Below the pieces are notes generated by a model. That model was not told the DNA's origin. It ran no database searches and saw only the letters and a program-made list of their open reading frames with translations. The translations under genes were made by a program, and so were the position numbers. A stretch of 64,000 nt of DNA, taken from contig NZ_MULI01000001.1 of NCBI RefSeq assembly GCF_002939385.1, positions 124,001 through 188,000 on the forward strand. The letters run 5' to 3'. Below, one piece after another: positions 24,974-34,016 of the stretch. The DNA comes from Streptomyces sp. MH60 (GTDB lineage: Bacteria; Actinomycetota; Actinomycetes; Streptomycetales; Streptomycetaceae). How positions within the stretch are numbered: the stretch's first letter is position 1; the number at the start of each line of letters is the position of its first letter.

Positions 24974-25693
24974 ATGATCGTTCTCCTCGGTGTGGTCGTG
25001 GTGATCCTCGGATTCGTCACGCGCCGCAACCCCGTCCTCGTGGTGGGCGTCGCCGGTATCGTCACCGGACTGCTCGGCAAGATGAACCCGCTGGAGGTCC
25101 TCGCGGCCTTCGGCCGGTCGTTCGCCGACAGCCGCTCGGTCACCGTCTACGCCATCGTGCTCCCGGTGATCGGGCTGCTCGAGCGCTACGGCCTGCGCGA
25201 GCAGGCCCGCAATCTCATCGGCCGGCTGGGCAAGCTCAGCGCCGGCCGGTTCCTCACCGTCTACCTGCTGGTCCGGCAGGTCACCGCGGCCTTCGGCCTG
25301 AACAGCATCGGCGGCCCGGCACAGACCGTGCGGCCCCTGGTGGCACCGATGGCCGAGGCCGCCGCCGAACGCTCCACCGGGGCCAAGCTGCCCGACAGGC
25401 TGCGCGAGAAGGTGCGCTCCTACTCGGCCTCGGCCGACACCGTGGGCGTCTTCTTCGGCGAGGACTGCTTCATCGCGATCGGCTCCATCCTGCTGATCAC
25501 CGGCTTCGTGAACTCCACGTACCACCAGGACATCGAGCCGACCCAGCTCGCCCTGTGGGCGATCCCGCTGGCCGTCTGCGCCTTCGTCATCCACGGCGCC
25601 CGGCTGCTGCTCATGGACAGGCAGCTCGAGCGCGAGATGGCCCAGGCCGCCGCCGAGCACGACCTGCCGCTTCCCGAGGGGGCCGACAAGTGA
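24974..25693 (+). CDS. DUF969 family membrane protein, predicted half of a 5-oxoproline-linked transporter
   Basis: 239 aa. Hydrophobic segments include MIVLLGVVVVILGFV and VGVAGIVTGLLG at the N-terminus, VYAIVLPVIGLLERYGL, and two near 170-210. AFGLNSIGGPAQTVRPLVAPMAEAAAE and FGEDCFIAIGSILLI are strong DUF969 motifs. DUF969 and DUF979 proteins occur in pairs beside pcp and pxp genes and look like a two-component permease; no transport assay is known to me. AGAAGG precedes the ATG. Its stop overlaps the GTG of the DUF979 gene. Confidence 0.85.
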   Translation: MIVLLGVVVVILGFVTRRNPVLVVGVAGIVTGLLGKMNPLEVLAAFGRSFADSRSVTVYAIVLPVIGLLERYGLREQARNLIGRLGKLSAGRFLTVYLLVRQVTAAFGLNSIGGPAQTVRPLVAPMAEAAAERSTGAKLPDRLREKVRSYSASADTVGVFFGEDCFIAIGSILLITGFVNSTYHQDIEPTQLALWAIPLAVCAFVIHGARLLLMDRQLEREMAQAAAEHDLPLPEGADK

Positions 25694-26664
25694 TCAAGGT
25701 CGAATGGCTGTACTGGCTGATAGGCCTCGTCTTCGTGGTCATGGCCGTGCAGATGGCCGCGGACCGCAGCAACCCCAAGCGGTGGACGTCCGCCGCGTTC
25801 TGGGGCCTGCTCGGGCTCACCTTCCCCTACGGCACGGGAGTCGCCAACGCCACCGCGGACAACGGCGGCTGGACCCTGCCCGCCGAACCGCTCGGCGTCG
25901 CCGTCCTCGCCCTGATCGTGCTGGCCGGCTTCAACTTCCTCGGCAAGGGCGTCCCGGTCACCACCACCGGCGAGCAGCGCGAGGCCGCCGCCGCCCGGCT
26001 CGGCAACAAGATCTTCATCCCGGCGCTGACCATCCCGCTCGTCGCCATCGTCTGCGCCTCCGTCCTCGACGAGTCCGGGCTGTTCGAGACGGGCAAGGCC
26101 ACCCTCCTAGGGCTCGGCCTCGGCTGCGTCGCCGCGCTCGTCGTCGGCATGCTCGTCACCGGCGAGAAGAAGGTCTCCGTCCCGATCCACTCCGGCCGTT
26201 CCATGCTGGAGGCGATGGGCTCCGCCCTGCTGCTGCCCCAGCTGCTGGCCGTGCTCGGCTCGATCTTCGCCGCCGCCGGGGTCGGCGACCAGGTCGGCGA
26301 CATCATGAACAAGGTCCTCCCCGACGACTCGAAGTACCTCGCCGTACTCGCCTACTGCGTCGGCATGTTCCTGTTCACCGTCATCATGGGCAACGCCTTC
26401 GCCGCCTTCCCGGTGATGACGGCGGCGATCGGCTGGCCCGTCCTCATCCAGCAGATGCACGGCAACGAGCCCGCCGTCCTCGCGATCGGCATGCTGGCCG
26501 GCTTCGCCGGCACCCTGTGCACGCCGATGGCCGCCAACTTCAACATCGTCCCGGCCACCCTGCTCGAACTGAAGGACCAGTACGGGCCGATCAAGGCACA
26601 GCTGCCGACGGGCGTCGCCCTGCTCGGCTGCTGCACCGTGATCATGGCGCTCTTCGCCTTCTGA
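25690..26664 (+). CDS. DUF979 family membrane protein, predicted partner of the DUF969 protein
   Basis: 324 aa, about nine membrane helices. Motifs LTFPYGTGVANATADNG, GNKIFIPALTIPLVAI, IMGNAFAAFPVMTAAIG and GTLCTPMAANFNIVPATLLELKDQYG are those of DUF979. The GTPMAANFN-like stretch resembles substrate loops of ion-coupled transporters. The GTG start overlaps the DUF969 stop, so both are made together. Role in 5-oxoproline or pyroglutamyl-peptide uptake is inferred from context. Confidence 0.85.
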   Translation: MIKVEWLYWLIGLVFVVMAVQMAADRSNPKRWTSAAFWGLLGLTFPYGTGVANATADNGGWTLPAEPLGVAVLALIVLAGFNFLGKGVPVTTTGEQREAAAARLGNKIFIPALTIPLVAIVCASVLDESGLFETGKATLLGLGLGCVAALVVGMLVTGEKKVSVPIHSGRSMLEAMGSALLLPQLLAVLGSIFAAAGVGDQVGDIMNKVLPDDSKYLAVLAYCVGMFLFTVIMGNAFAAFPVMTAAIGWPVLIQQMHGNEPAVLAIGMLAGFAGTLCTPMAANFNIVPATLLELKDQYGPIKAQLPTGVALLGCCTVIMALFAF

Positions 26665-26711
26665 TCCCGCCTCCGATCGCCGCCATCCGACCCGCACGGC
26701 AAGGAACGCCC

Positions 26712-27362
26712 ATGACCCGTGTCCTCATCACCGGCTTCGCCCCCTTCGGCGGGGAGCGCGTGAACCCCTCCTGGCAGGCGGCCTCCCTGGTGGCCGCCGA
26801 ACCGCCCGCCGGGCTCACGGTCACCGCGGCCGAACTGCCCTGCGTCTTCGGCACGGCACTCGACGCCCTGCGCGACGCCGTCCGGGCGGTCCACCCCGAC
26901 CTGGTGCTCTGCCTGGGCCAGGCGGGCGGACGCCCCGGCGTCACCGTTGAGCGGGTCGGCATCAACGTCGACGACGCACGCATCCCCGACAACGCCGGCG
27001 CCCAGCCCATCGACGAACCGGTGGTCCCGGACGGCCCCGCCGCCTACTTCTCCACCCTCCCCGTCAAGGCATGCGTCGCCGCGATGCGCGAGGCCGGGGT
27101 CCCGGCCGCCGTCTCCAACACGGCCGGCACCTTCGTCTGCAACCACGTGGCCTACGGCCTCGGCCACCTCATCGCCACCGAGTTCCCGCAGATACGCGGC
27201 GGGTTCGCGCACGTGCCCTGGGCGCCGGAACAGGTGCCCGACGGCACCGCGCCCGCCCTCCCGCCCGCCACCGTCGCCCACGGCCTGCGCGCCCTGCTGG
27301 CCACCGCCGCCCGCACCCCCGCCGAGCAGGACCTCAAGGTCACCGAAGGAGCCACCCACTGA
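26712..27362 (+). CDS. pcp: pyrrolidone-carboxylate peptidase (pyroglutamyl peptidase I)
   Basis: 216 aa, the normal size. MTRVLITGFAPFGGERVNPSW is the family start. The Cys peptidase triad of family C15 is present as Glu80 (VERVGIN), Cys143 (FVCNH) and His167 (FAHVPW). The cytoplasmic enzyme removes N-terminal pyroglutamate from peptides, giving 5-oxoproline that PxpABC converts to glutamate. The gene lies 47 bases after the DUF979 gene, and its stop overlaps the start of the DUF2891 gene by one base. Confidence 0.94.
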   Translation: MTRVLITGFAPFGGERVNPSWQAASLVAAEPPAGLTVTAAELPCVFGTALDALRDAVRAVHPDLVLCLGQAGGRPGVTVERVGINVDDARIPDNAGAQPIDEPVVPDGPAAYFSTLPVKACVAAMREAGVPAAVSNTAGTFVCNHVAYGLGHLIATEFPQIRGGFAHVPWAPEQVPDGTAPALPPATVAHGLRALLATAARTPAEQDLKVTEGATH

Positions 27363-28387
27363 TGCCGCTCAGCGCCCACGCGGCCCCCTTCGCCCAGCTC
27401 GCCCTGGCGAACATCACCCGCGAGTACCCCAACTTCCCCGCTCACCTGATCACTTCCGCCGACGAGCACCTCGCACCCCGCTCCCTGCACCCCGCCTTCT
27501 ACGGCGCCTACGACTGGCACTCCTCGGTGCACATGCACTGGCTGCTCGTCCGCCTGCTCCGCCGCCACGGCGGCACCCCCGCACTGCCGGACACCGCGGC
27601 GGCCGTCGCCGCGCTCGACCGGCACCTCACCCCCGACAACCTCGCCACCGAGGCCGCCTACCTGCGCGACCGGCCCTCCTTCGAGCGCCCCTACGGCTGG
27701 GCGTGGCTGCTCGCGCTCGCCGCCGAGTGCCGGGCGCACGGGGGTGCGGAGGGCGAGCGCTGGGCCGGGGCGCTGCAGCCGGCCGTGGACGTCGTCGACC
27801 GGCTGCTGGCCGACTGGCTGCCGAAGGCCACCTATCCCGTGCGCCACGGAAACCACCCCAACAGTGCCTTCGCGCTGGGCCTCGCGCTCGACTCGGGGGC
27901 GCTGTCGGCCGGCACCGACCGGGCCGTACGGGAACGGCTGCTCAGCTGGTTCGCCGACGACCACGACGCGCCCGCCCACTGGGAACCGTCGGGGCAGGAC
28001 TTCCTGTCCCCGGCGCTCACCGAGGCCGACGCGATGCGCAGGGTCCTCACGCCGGAACGGCTCGCGCGGTGGCTCGACCGCTTCCTGCCCTCACTCGGGG
28101 CCGGTGCGCCCTGCGCCCTGCTGGAGGTGCCGGTCGTCTCCGACCACGCCGACCCGCAGATCGGCCATCTGCTCGGCCTGGCGCTCAGCAGGGCCGCCGC
28201 GCTGCGCTCCCTCGCCGACGCCCTGCCCGACGGTCCGGTCCGCGCCCGCCTGGACGAGGCGGCCGGGGCCCATCTCACGGCGGGCCTGCCGGCGGTGGAG
28301 CGCGGTGACTTCACCACCGACCACTGGCTGGCGACCTTCGCCGCCCTGGCGCTCGACCCGGTGGCCCCGGTGGCCGCACGTCCCTGA
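27362..28387 (+). CDS. DUF2891 family protein of the pyroglutamate operon
   Basis: 341 aa, cytoplasmic, almost all helical. Conserved-looking clusters are YGAYDWHSSVHMHWLLVRLL (48-67), FERPYGWAWLLALAAE, VRHGNHPNSAFALGLALD, DFLSPALTEADAMRR and EVPVVSDHADPQIGHLLGLALSRA. Repeated helical pairs with invariant His, Trp, Asp and Glu recall alpha/alpha-toroid enzymes such as glycan lyases or epimerases, so an enzyme is likely. The reaction is unknown. GGAG lies 10 bases before the ATG, and the TGATG overlap couples it to pcp. Confidence 0.8.
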   Translation: MPLSAHAAPFAQLALANITREYPNFPAHLITSADEHLAPRSLHPAFYGAYDWHSSVHMHWLLVRLLRRHGGTPALPDTAAAVAALDRHLTPDNLATEAAYLRDRPSFERPYGWAWLLALAAECRAHGGAEGERWAGALQPAVDVVDRLLADWLPKATYPVRHGNHPNSAFALGLALDSGALSAGTDRAVRERLLSWFADDHDAPAHWEPSGQDFLSPALTEADAMRRVLTPERLARWLDRFLPSLGAGAPCALLEVPVVSDHADPQIGHLLGLALSRAAALRSLADALPDGPVRARLDEAAGAHLTAGLPAVERGDFTTDHWLATFAALALDPVAPVAARP

Positions 28388-28394
28388 CGCCGAG

Positions 28395-29183
28395 TCACCC
28401 GCGCGCGTGCGCCCGCCTGACCGGCAGCATCGTCTCGACCTCGCCCTGCGTGAGGTGGTCCCGGATCAGCCCGTTGACCAGGGCCGCCTTCTCCAGCGGC
28501 ACCAGGTGGGAGGCACCGGGCACGACGGCGAGCTGGGCACCGGGAACGGCGCGGTACAGGGCGGTGGTGTGCTCCAGCGTCATCAGGTCGTCGTCACCGG
28601 ACATCACGAGGGTCGGTGCCTGGATGCGGGCGAGATCGTCCGTGGTGAGCGTCGGCTGGGTGCGCCACATGTCGAGCACCTTGGCCGCCACCACCGGCCA
28701 GTGGTCCGCGCCGTCCGGCGAGACGGCCTCGTACAGCTCGCGGAAGAACGCCAGGTCCGGCCCCTCGGGCGTCATCGCGTCGAGCATGCCCGGCTCGGCG
28801 AAGCACTCGGTCCCGGGACGGAAGTTGGCTCCGATCACCACGGCCTTGCGCACCAGGTCGGGCCGGGCGACGGCGACGAGCAGGGCGACGACCCCTCCGT
28901 CGCTCCAGCCGACCAGGTGTGCGGGCCCGCCCACGACGGTCTCGACGAACGCCACGGTGTCCTCGGCCATGTCCCGGTAGGTGAGCGGGCCCGGCACGTC
29001 CGGGGTGTGGCCGTGCGCGCGCCGCTCGGGCAGGAAGAGCCGGTACGCGGCGGCGAGATCGGGGCGCTGCGCTCCCCACGTGTCGTTGGTGCACAGACCG
29101 CCGTGGAGGAGGACCAGCGGCTCGCCGGTCCCCTCGGTCTCGTACCAGGTCCTGACCCCAGGAAGGTCCGCGTACTCGCCCAT
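28395..29183 (-). CDS. alpha/beta hydrolase
   Basis: 262 aa. HGGLCTNDTW forms the oxyanion loop, Ser is in GWSDGG (92-97), VMSGDDD carries the acid and GASHLVP the His. WSDGG and the 260-aa size recall esterases and proline iminopeptidase-like enzymes. GAGAGGG before the ATG supports the start. The gene converges on the DUF2891 gene with 7 bases between stops and seems to be monocistronic. Substrate unknown. Confidence 0.82.
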   Translation of the reverse strand: MGEYADLPGVRTWYETEGTGEPLVLLHGGLCTNDTWGAQRPDLAAAYRLFLPERRAHGHTPDVPGPLTYRDMAEDTVAFVETVVGGPAHLVGWSDGGVVALLVAVARPDLVRKAVVIGANFRPGTECFAEPGMLDAMTPEGPDLAFFRELYEAVSPDGADHWPVVAAKVLDMWRTQPTLTTDDLARIQAPTLVMSGDDDLMTLEHTTALYRAVPGAQLAVVPGASHLVPLEKAALVNGLIRDHLTQGEVETMLPVRRAHARG

Positions 29184-29427
29184 CGCCCAGGCCCTCTCGG
29201 CCGCCGTCGCTCACGGCCAGTCTCCGCCGGGACCCGCACGCCCGCAACGCGGGGGAGGAGGGTCGGCCCTCCGGGCGCATCGGGCCGCGCCGGTACGCGG
29301 GCACCAGGTGCCGCGGGACCCGCAGGGTCACCCCGTCCACCGTCACGGGCACCAGGTCCGGCACACCCGCCTTCTACCGGGCCCGGCGGTGGCGACTACG
29401 ACGTTGCTCCGCTCCGAACGGTGCCGC

Positions 29428-30657
29428 TCATGACCGCTCCTCGGCACCGAGCCGTCGCAGCGCCCGCACCAGCGCCCCGACGCCCGCCTCCGCCTTCGAC
29501 CGCGGACAGCCGACGTTGAGCCGCACCCGTCCCGGAGAGCCGTAGGCGGACCCCGGCATGACCGCCACCTTCTCCACCTCCACCAACTCCCGTTGCAGCT
29601 CCTCGTCGTCGACGCCCAGCGGGCGCAGGTCGATCCAGGCCAGGTAACCCGCCTGCGGAGGCTGCCAGTCGAGGAGCGGGAACGCCTCGCGGAGACGATC
29701 GGTGACCAGCGCGAGGTTGCCCGCGAGATACGTGCGCAGCGCGTCCAGCCAGGGCGCCCCCTCGCGGTACGCCGCGATGTGACCGACCAGCGACAGCACC
29801 GCGGGGGAGGAGAGCCCGTCCGCGTCCTTGAGCTGCCGCAGGTAGGCGTCGCGCGAGACCGGGTCGCCGATGATGCCGTAACTCCCGGTCAGCGCGGGGA
29901 TGTTGAAGGACTTGGACGCCGAGGTGACCACGGCCCAGCGGCCGTCGCCGCCGTGCCGCACCCAGGGGCGGTGGACGTGCGGGGCGTGCACCAGGTCGGA
30001 GTGGATCTCGTCGCTGACGACCGCGACGCCGTGCCGTGCGCACAGCCGGGCCATCCGGTCCAGTTCACCGGCCGACCACACCCTGCCCGTCGGGTTGTGC
30101 GGCGAACACAGCAGCAGCACGGCCGTGTCGGGCAGCGCAAGCAGCCGCTCCAGCTCCGCCCAGTCGTCCAGGGGGCACGCCAGGAGCCGCCGGCCGCTCG
30201 CCGACACGGTCTTGGGGAACGCGTCGTACATCGGGGTGTGGGTGACCACTCCGTCGCCGGGCCGCGACCACAGCCGCAGCAGCCGCGAGACCTGGTAGAC
30301 GACGGAGGGGGCGTAGACGACCGACCCGGGGTCCACGTCCGTGCCGTGCCGCGACGCGTACCAGTGGACGATCGCGGACAGGAAGTCGTCCTGGCGCCAG
30401 CGGGAGTAGCCGAGCACTCCGTGGTCCAGACGGGCGCGCAGCGCCGCCAGCACCCCGGGGGCGGTCTCGAAGTCCATGTCGGAGATCGTGAACGGCAGCA
30501 GGTCCGGCACGCCGAAACGGTCCTGGACGTAGTCCCACTGCGTGCACCAGGTGCCGCGCCGGTCCACCGGCGTGTCGAAGTCGTACGGCGAGGGCGAGGG
30601 TGAGGACGGGGACGGGGGTGTGGGCGTCGGAGCGGCCGGGGACGAGTGCGCGGTCAC
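29428..30657 (-). CDS. MalY/PatB-type pyridoxal-phosphate aminotransferase (probable C-S beta-lyase)
   Basis: 409 aa, aminotransferase class I/II. NPTGR (188-192), SDEIHSDLV (215-223) and the PLP Lys249 in SASKSFNIPAL match MalY/PatB. The first 24 residues are an unusual Pro/Ser tail. Enzymes of this branch cleave cystathionine or cysteine conjugates to give thiol, pyruvate and ammonia; E. coli MalY also represses the maltose system by binding MalT. The GTG start lies 2 bases after the stop of the PTS gene, forming a malX-malY-like pair. Confidence 0.85.
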   Translation of the reverse strand: MTAHSSPAAPTPTPPSPSSPSPSPYDFDTPVDRRGTWCTQWDYVQDRFGVPDLLPFTISDMDFETAPGVLAALRARLDHGVLGYSRWRQDDFLSAIVHWYASRHGTDVDPGSVVYAPSVVYQVSRLLRLWSRPGDGVVTHTPMYDAFPKTVSASGRRLLACPLDDWAELERLLALPDTAVLLLCSPHNPTGRVWSAGELDRMARLCARHGVAVVSDEIHSDLVHAPHVHRPWVRHGGDGRWAVVTSASKSFNIPALTGSYGIIGDPVSRDAYLRQLKDADGLSSPAVLSLVGHIAAYREGAPWLDALRTYLAGNLALVTDRLREAFPLLDWQPPQAGYLAWIDLRPLGVDDEELQRELVEVEKVAVMPGSAYGSPGRVRLNVGCPRSKAEAGVGALVRALRRLGAEERS

Positions 30658-30659
30658 GG

Positions 30660-32306
30660 TCAGCCCACCGGGATCATCGTCGCGATGGCGTCCTTCACGG
30701 ACTGGACCTGCGGGCCGATGACGACCTGTACGTTGTGCCCGTCGAGCTTGATGACACCCACGGCCCCCAGCTTCTTCAGCCGTGCCTCGTCGACCTGTCC
30801 GGCGTCCGCCACCGTCATGCGCAGGCGGGTGATGCAGTTGTCCAGGGACCGGATGTTGCCGGCGCCGCCGATCGCGTCGAGCATGGCGACGGCGTCGTAC
30901 TTCCCCGCGACCAGCTCGCGCGGCCGCACCGGAGCCTCGCCCTGGTCCTCGTCGTGCCCCTCGTCCTGCTCCTCGTCATGTGCCTCGCCGTGCGCCTCTT
31001 CGTGCGCGTCGTCCGTCGGCGGGTCCTCCCGGCCGGGTGTCTTGAGGTCGAAGCGGGTGATGGCCCAGCGGAACAGGAAGTAGTACGCGGCGAACCACAC
31101 CGCCGCGATCACCGGCACCAGGTACCACTTGGTCGTCGAGCCCTGGAGCACACCGAAGACGAGCCAGTCGATGACGTTGCCGTCGGTGTTGCCGATGAAC
31201 ACGCCGAGCACGGCCGCCGTGAGGAAGCCCAGCCCCACGAGGACCGCGTGGATGACGTACAGCCACGGGGCGACGAAGAGGAACAGGAACTCCAGCGGCT
31301 CCGTGATGCCGCCGACCACGCAGGCCACCACGCCGGACACCAGCAGGGCCTTGATCTCCGGACGCATCCGGCGCCTCGCGCAGTGGTACATCGCGAGCGC
31401 GGCGCCGGGCAGGCCGCCCAGGTAGGCCGCCATCTTTCCCTGGGAGAGGAAGTGCGTGGCGTCGGTGACGGCCGAGTTGGGCGCCGCCGAGCAGTCCAGC
31501 TGGGCGTAGAACAGGTTCAGGGCGCCGGAGACGTGGTCGCCGCACACGGTTCCCGAACCGCCGACGTCCGTGAAGCGGAACATGGCGACGAGGATGTGGT
31601 GCAGGCCGATCGGGCGCAGCAGCACCTCGCCCATGCCGAAGAAGAACGGTCCGAAGACCCCCGTGTGCCCGATGCCCCGGCCGACGGCGTTGATCCAGCC
31701 GTTGAAGGTCGGCCACACCAGCGGGATGAGCAGGCCGAGCACGCTCAGGACCAGGGCCGAGACGATCGGTACGAAGCGCAGCCCGCCGAAGAAGGCCAGC
31801 GCGTCGGGCATCCGCTGGGTGCGGAAGCGCTGGTGGAGCAGGCTGACAACGATGCCAACGACCACGGCGCCGAGCAGTCCCGTGTCGATGGACTGCACGC
31901 CCAGCACGTCGGCGATGCCGTAGTGCTCGATCGCCTTCTCGTCCTCGAAGTCGACGTCCTTGGCGGTGAGATAGAAGTTCACCGCGAGGTTCATGGCGAC
32001 GAAACCGACGAAGCCGGAGAACGCGGCCACGCCCTTGTCCTCCCGGGCGAGGCCGAGGGGAATGGCCATCGCGAAGAGGACCGGCAGGAAGGTGAAGGCG
32101 ACCAGACCGGTGTTGGCCATCCAGGTGAAGACGAGGTGGAAGCCCTCGCCCTTCAGGAAGGCAACGTTGTCAGTGACCGCGTCGCTGGACAGCGAGGAGC
32201 CGATGCCCAGCATGATGCCGCAGAACGCGAGCAGGGCCACCGGGAGCATGAACGTCTTGCCGAGCCCTTGGAGGAATTCCCAGAGGGCGGCCTTGGTCTT
32301 CTGCAT
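30660..32306 (-). CDS. PTS sugar permease EIICB (glucose/maltose/GlcNAc superfamily, MalX-like)
   Basis: 548 aa. Residues 1-420 form the EIIC membrane domain (GIMLGIGSSLSSDAV, GMGEVLLRPIGLHHIL, GGITEPLEFLFLFVAPWLYVIHA). The EIIB domain at about 464-548 has the phosphorylated Cys491 in DNCITRLR. The joining segment at 432-458 is an odd run made almost only of Asp, Glu, His, Gly, Ala and Gln. EIIA is not encoded here, so a Crr-type protein must serve it. It is followed after 2 bases by a malY-like gene as in enteric malXY. No strong ribosome binding site is seen before the ATG. Confidence 0.88.
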   Translation of the reverse strand: MQKTKAALWEFLQGLGKTFMLPVALLAFCGIMLGIGSSLSSDAVTDNVAFLKGEGFHLVFTWMANTGLVAFTFLPVLFAMAIPLGLAREDKGVAAFSGFVGFVAMNLAVNFYLTAKDVDFEDEKAIEHYGIADVLGVQSIDTGLLGAVVVGIVVSLLHQRFRTQRMPDALAFFGGLRFVPIVSALVLSVLGLLIPLVWPTFNGWINAVGRGIGHTGVFGPFFFGMGEVLLRPIGLHHILVAMFRFTDVGGSGTVCGDHVSGALNLFYAQLDCSAAPNSAVTDATHFLSQGKMAAYLGGLPGAALAMYHCARRRMRPEIKALLVSGVVACVVGGITEPLEFLFLFVAPWLYVIHAVLVGLGFLTAAVLGVFIGNTDGNVIDWLVFGVLQGSTTKWYLVPVIAAVWFAAYYFLFRWAITRFDLKTPGREDPPTDDAHEEAHGEAHDEEQDEGHDEDQGEAPVRPRELVAGKYDAVAMLDAIGGAGNIRSLDNCITRLRMTVADAGQVDEARLKKLGAVGVIKLDGHNVQVVIGPQVQSVKDAIATMIPVG

Positions 32307-32662
32307 GTGTACGGAACTTTCGAGCCTGGGGGAGGGGCCCGTCCGCCGGTCGTGACGACATGGGGGGCGGGCCGGCGGGCGGTACGAGCGGCTGAGGACA
32401 TGCCGCCGCAGGGATCACATCACAGCGGGTCGGTGACTGTCCACGGTGTCCCGCCCGCCGGTCACAGCCGTCCTCGCGCGTCAACCGCGTGGTTCCGAAG
32501 GGACGGTGATCGTGCCTACGATGCGGGGCACCGGAGCGGCGGAGGGCGAGGGCGCAAGGCCGGCGCCCCACATGCGTACCGAAGCGGCCGCCACCGAGCA
32601 CAGGACACCGCCTCCCCGCCGCGACCGACGTCCCGTCCAGACATGTCGGAAGGCAGGCACGT
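32307..32662. other. 356-bp divergent intergenic region
   Basis: Separates the PTS gene from the SGNH hydrolase gene. No gene was recognised. A -10-like TACGAT at 32517-32522 with TTCCGA 18 bases upstream could serve the hydrolase gene with a leader of about 130 bases. No clear operator palindrome was found. Confidence 0.4.
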
Positions 32663-33994
32663 ATGCGCGGTCCCCTTGCCCGAGTCGCCCGAGTACTCGA
32701 CCCCGCACAGGTCCCACGGGCCAGAGGTGCAGCGGCCGCGCTGGCCCTCGCCCTGGCATCGACGGTCCTCGCCGCCTCGGCCGCGTCCGCCCCCGCCGAT
32801 GCCGCGTCGGGACGGCCCGCGAAGTCCGGCGCCTGGTTCACCTCCTGGGCCGCTTCCCAGCAGAACCTCGCCCCCACCCCGCTGCGCGACCGGTCGGTGC
32901 GCATGATCACCCACCTGAGCCAGGGAGGCGACGCCCTGCGCATCCGCGTCCAGAACACCTTCGGCCGGACTCCGCTCACGGTGGACGCCGCGACGGTGGC
33001 CCACAGCAGCGGAGAGGACGCCGCGACCACCGGCCGGCCGCGCCCCGTCACGTTCGACGGCCGGCGCGAGGTCGTCGTCCCGCCGGGCGGCGAGGTGTGG
33101 AGCGACCCCGCGGGACTCAGGACCGCCGCCCAGGACGACGTGGCGGTGTCGCTCTCGGTCACCGGTACGGTGCTGCCCGGCCGGCACGAGAGCGCCTTCC
33201 GCACCAACTACCTGACCCCGTCCGGCGCCGGTGACCACACCGCCGACCCGGCGGGGACCGCGTTCACCGAGACCACCGGCTCCACCTACCTGGTCAGCGC
33301 CGTCGACGTGCGCAACCCGCGACTGCGGGGCAGCCTCGTCGCCTACGGCAGTTCGGTCGTCGACGGCACCGGGTCGACGAACTGCGGACCGGACTGCGAC
33401 CGCCCGGGCGCCAATCTGAGGTGGACCGACGACCTCGCGCGGCGGATCACCTCGGAGCTGCCCGCCACCCGGCAGTTCGCCCTCGCCAACGCCGGTATCG
33501 GCGGCACCACGAGCGCCGCGACCTGCCCGGGCATCGGTGAGTCCGTGCGCGGCCTGGACGCCGCCGCCCGGCTGGAGCGCGACGTGCTGGCCCTGCACGG
33601 GGTCACGGGAGTCCTCTACTACTACGGGACCAACGACCTCCCGGCCGGCTGCGACGCCGCGCGGATCCAGGCGAGTTACCGCGAGGTGTTCCAGCGACTG
33701 CGGGCCGCGGGCATCAAGGTGTACGTCACGCCCATCACCCCACGCCCCGGCTACACCGACGAGCACAACCGCGACCGGCACGCCGTCGGCACGTTCGTCT
33801 CGAAGTGGAACAGTTGCGGCGGCACCTGCGACGGGATCCTCCCCTTCGACCAGGTACTCGAGGACCCCGTGCGGCCGAACAGCATCTACCCGCCGTACGA
33901 CACCGGTGACGGGGTCCACGCGAACATCGCGGGCCAGCAGGCCCTCGCCGACATCGTCTCGCTCCCGATGCTGGCGGCGTCGGCCCGCCGGTGA
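32663..33994 (+). CDS. secreted SGNH/GDSL-type hydrolase
   Basis: 443 aa with a signal peptide (basic start, then AALALALASTVLAASAASAPADA). The catalytic Ser is in AYGSSVVDG (about 228-235), where the usual GDS is GSS; block III is YGTNDLPAG, and block V is DTGDGVHANIAG with the His. The N-terminal 200 residues form a beta-rich accessory domain typical of the SCO-type secreted GDSL esterases. Likely a secreted esterase or lipase. GAAGGCAGG before the ATG supports the start. Confidence 0.88.
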   Translation: MRGPLARVARVLDPAQVPRARGAAAALALALASTVLAASAASAPADAASGRPAKSGAWFTSWAASQQNLAPTPLRDRSVRMITHLSQGGDALRIRVQNTFGRTPLTVDAATVAHSSGEDAATTGRPRPVTFDGRREVVVPPGGEVWSDPAGLRTAAQDDVAVSLSVTGTVLPGRHESAFRTNYLTPSGAGDHTADPAGTAFTETTGSTYLVSAVDVRNPRLRGSLVAYGSSVVDGTGSTNCGPDCDRPGANLRWTDDLARRITSELPATRQFALANAGIGGTTSAATCPGIGESVRGLDAAARLERDVLALHGVTGVLYYYGTNDLPAGCDAARIQASYREVFQRLRAAGIKVYVTPITPRPGYTDEHNRDRHAVGTFVSKWNSCGGTCDGILPFDQVLEDPVRPNSIYPPYDTGDGVHANIAGQQALADIVSLPMLAASARR

Positions 33995-34010
33995 CCCGTT
34001 GATCCACCGG
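33986..34010. terminator. bidirectional hairpin between convergent genes
   Basis: GCCGGTG-N11-CACCGGC overlaps the stop codon of the hydrolase gene and lies just before the TetR stop; symmetrical, so it could end transcription from both sides. No U tract. Confidence 0.45.
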
Positions 34011-34016
34011 CCCGGC

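Noticed and set aside
24860..25660. Minus-strand frame opposite the DUF969 gene
   Set aside because: Low-complexity product; DUF969 motifs on the plus strand are clear.
29184..29364. Possible small minus-strand gene starting VPDLVPVTVDGVTLRVPRHLVPAYRR
   Set aside because: It runs into the alpha/beta hydrolase gene in another frame, has no clear ribosome binding site and no family I recognise. It may be a decayed gene start, but I cannot support it.
30600..32906. Long plus-strand frame over the PTS and hydrolase region
   Set aside because: Antisense to the EIICB gene; composition typical of a shadow frame.
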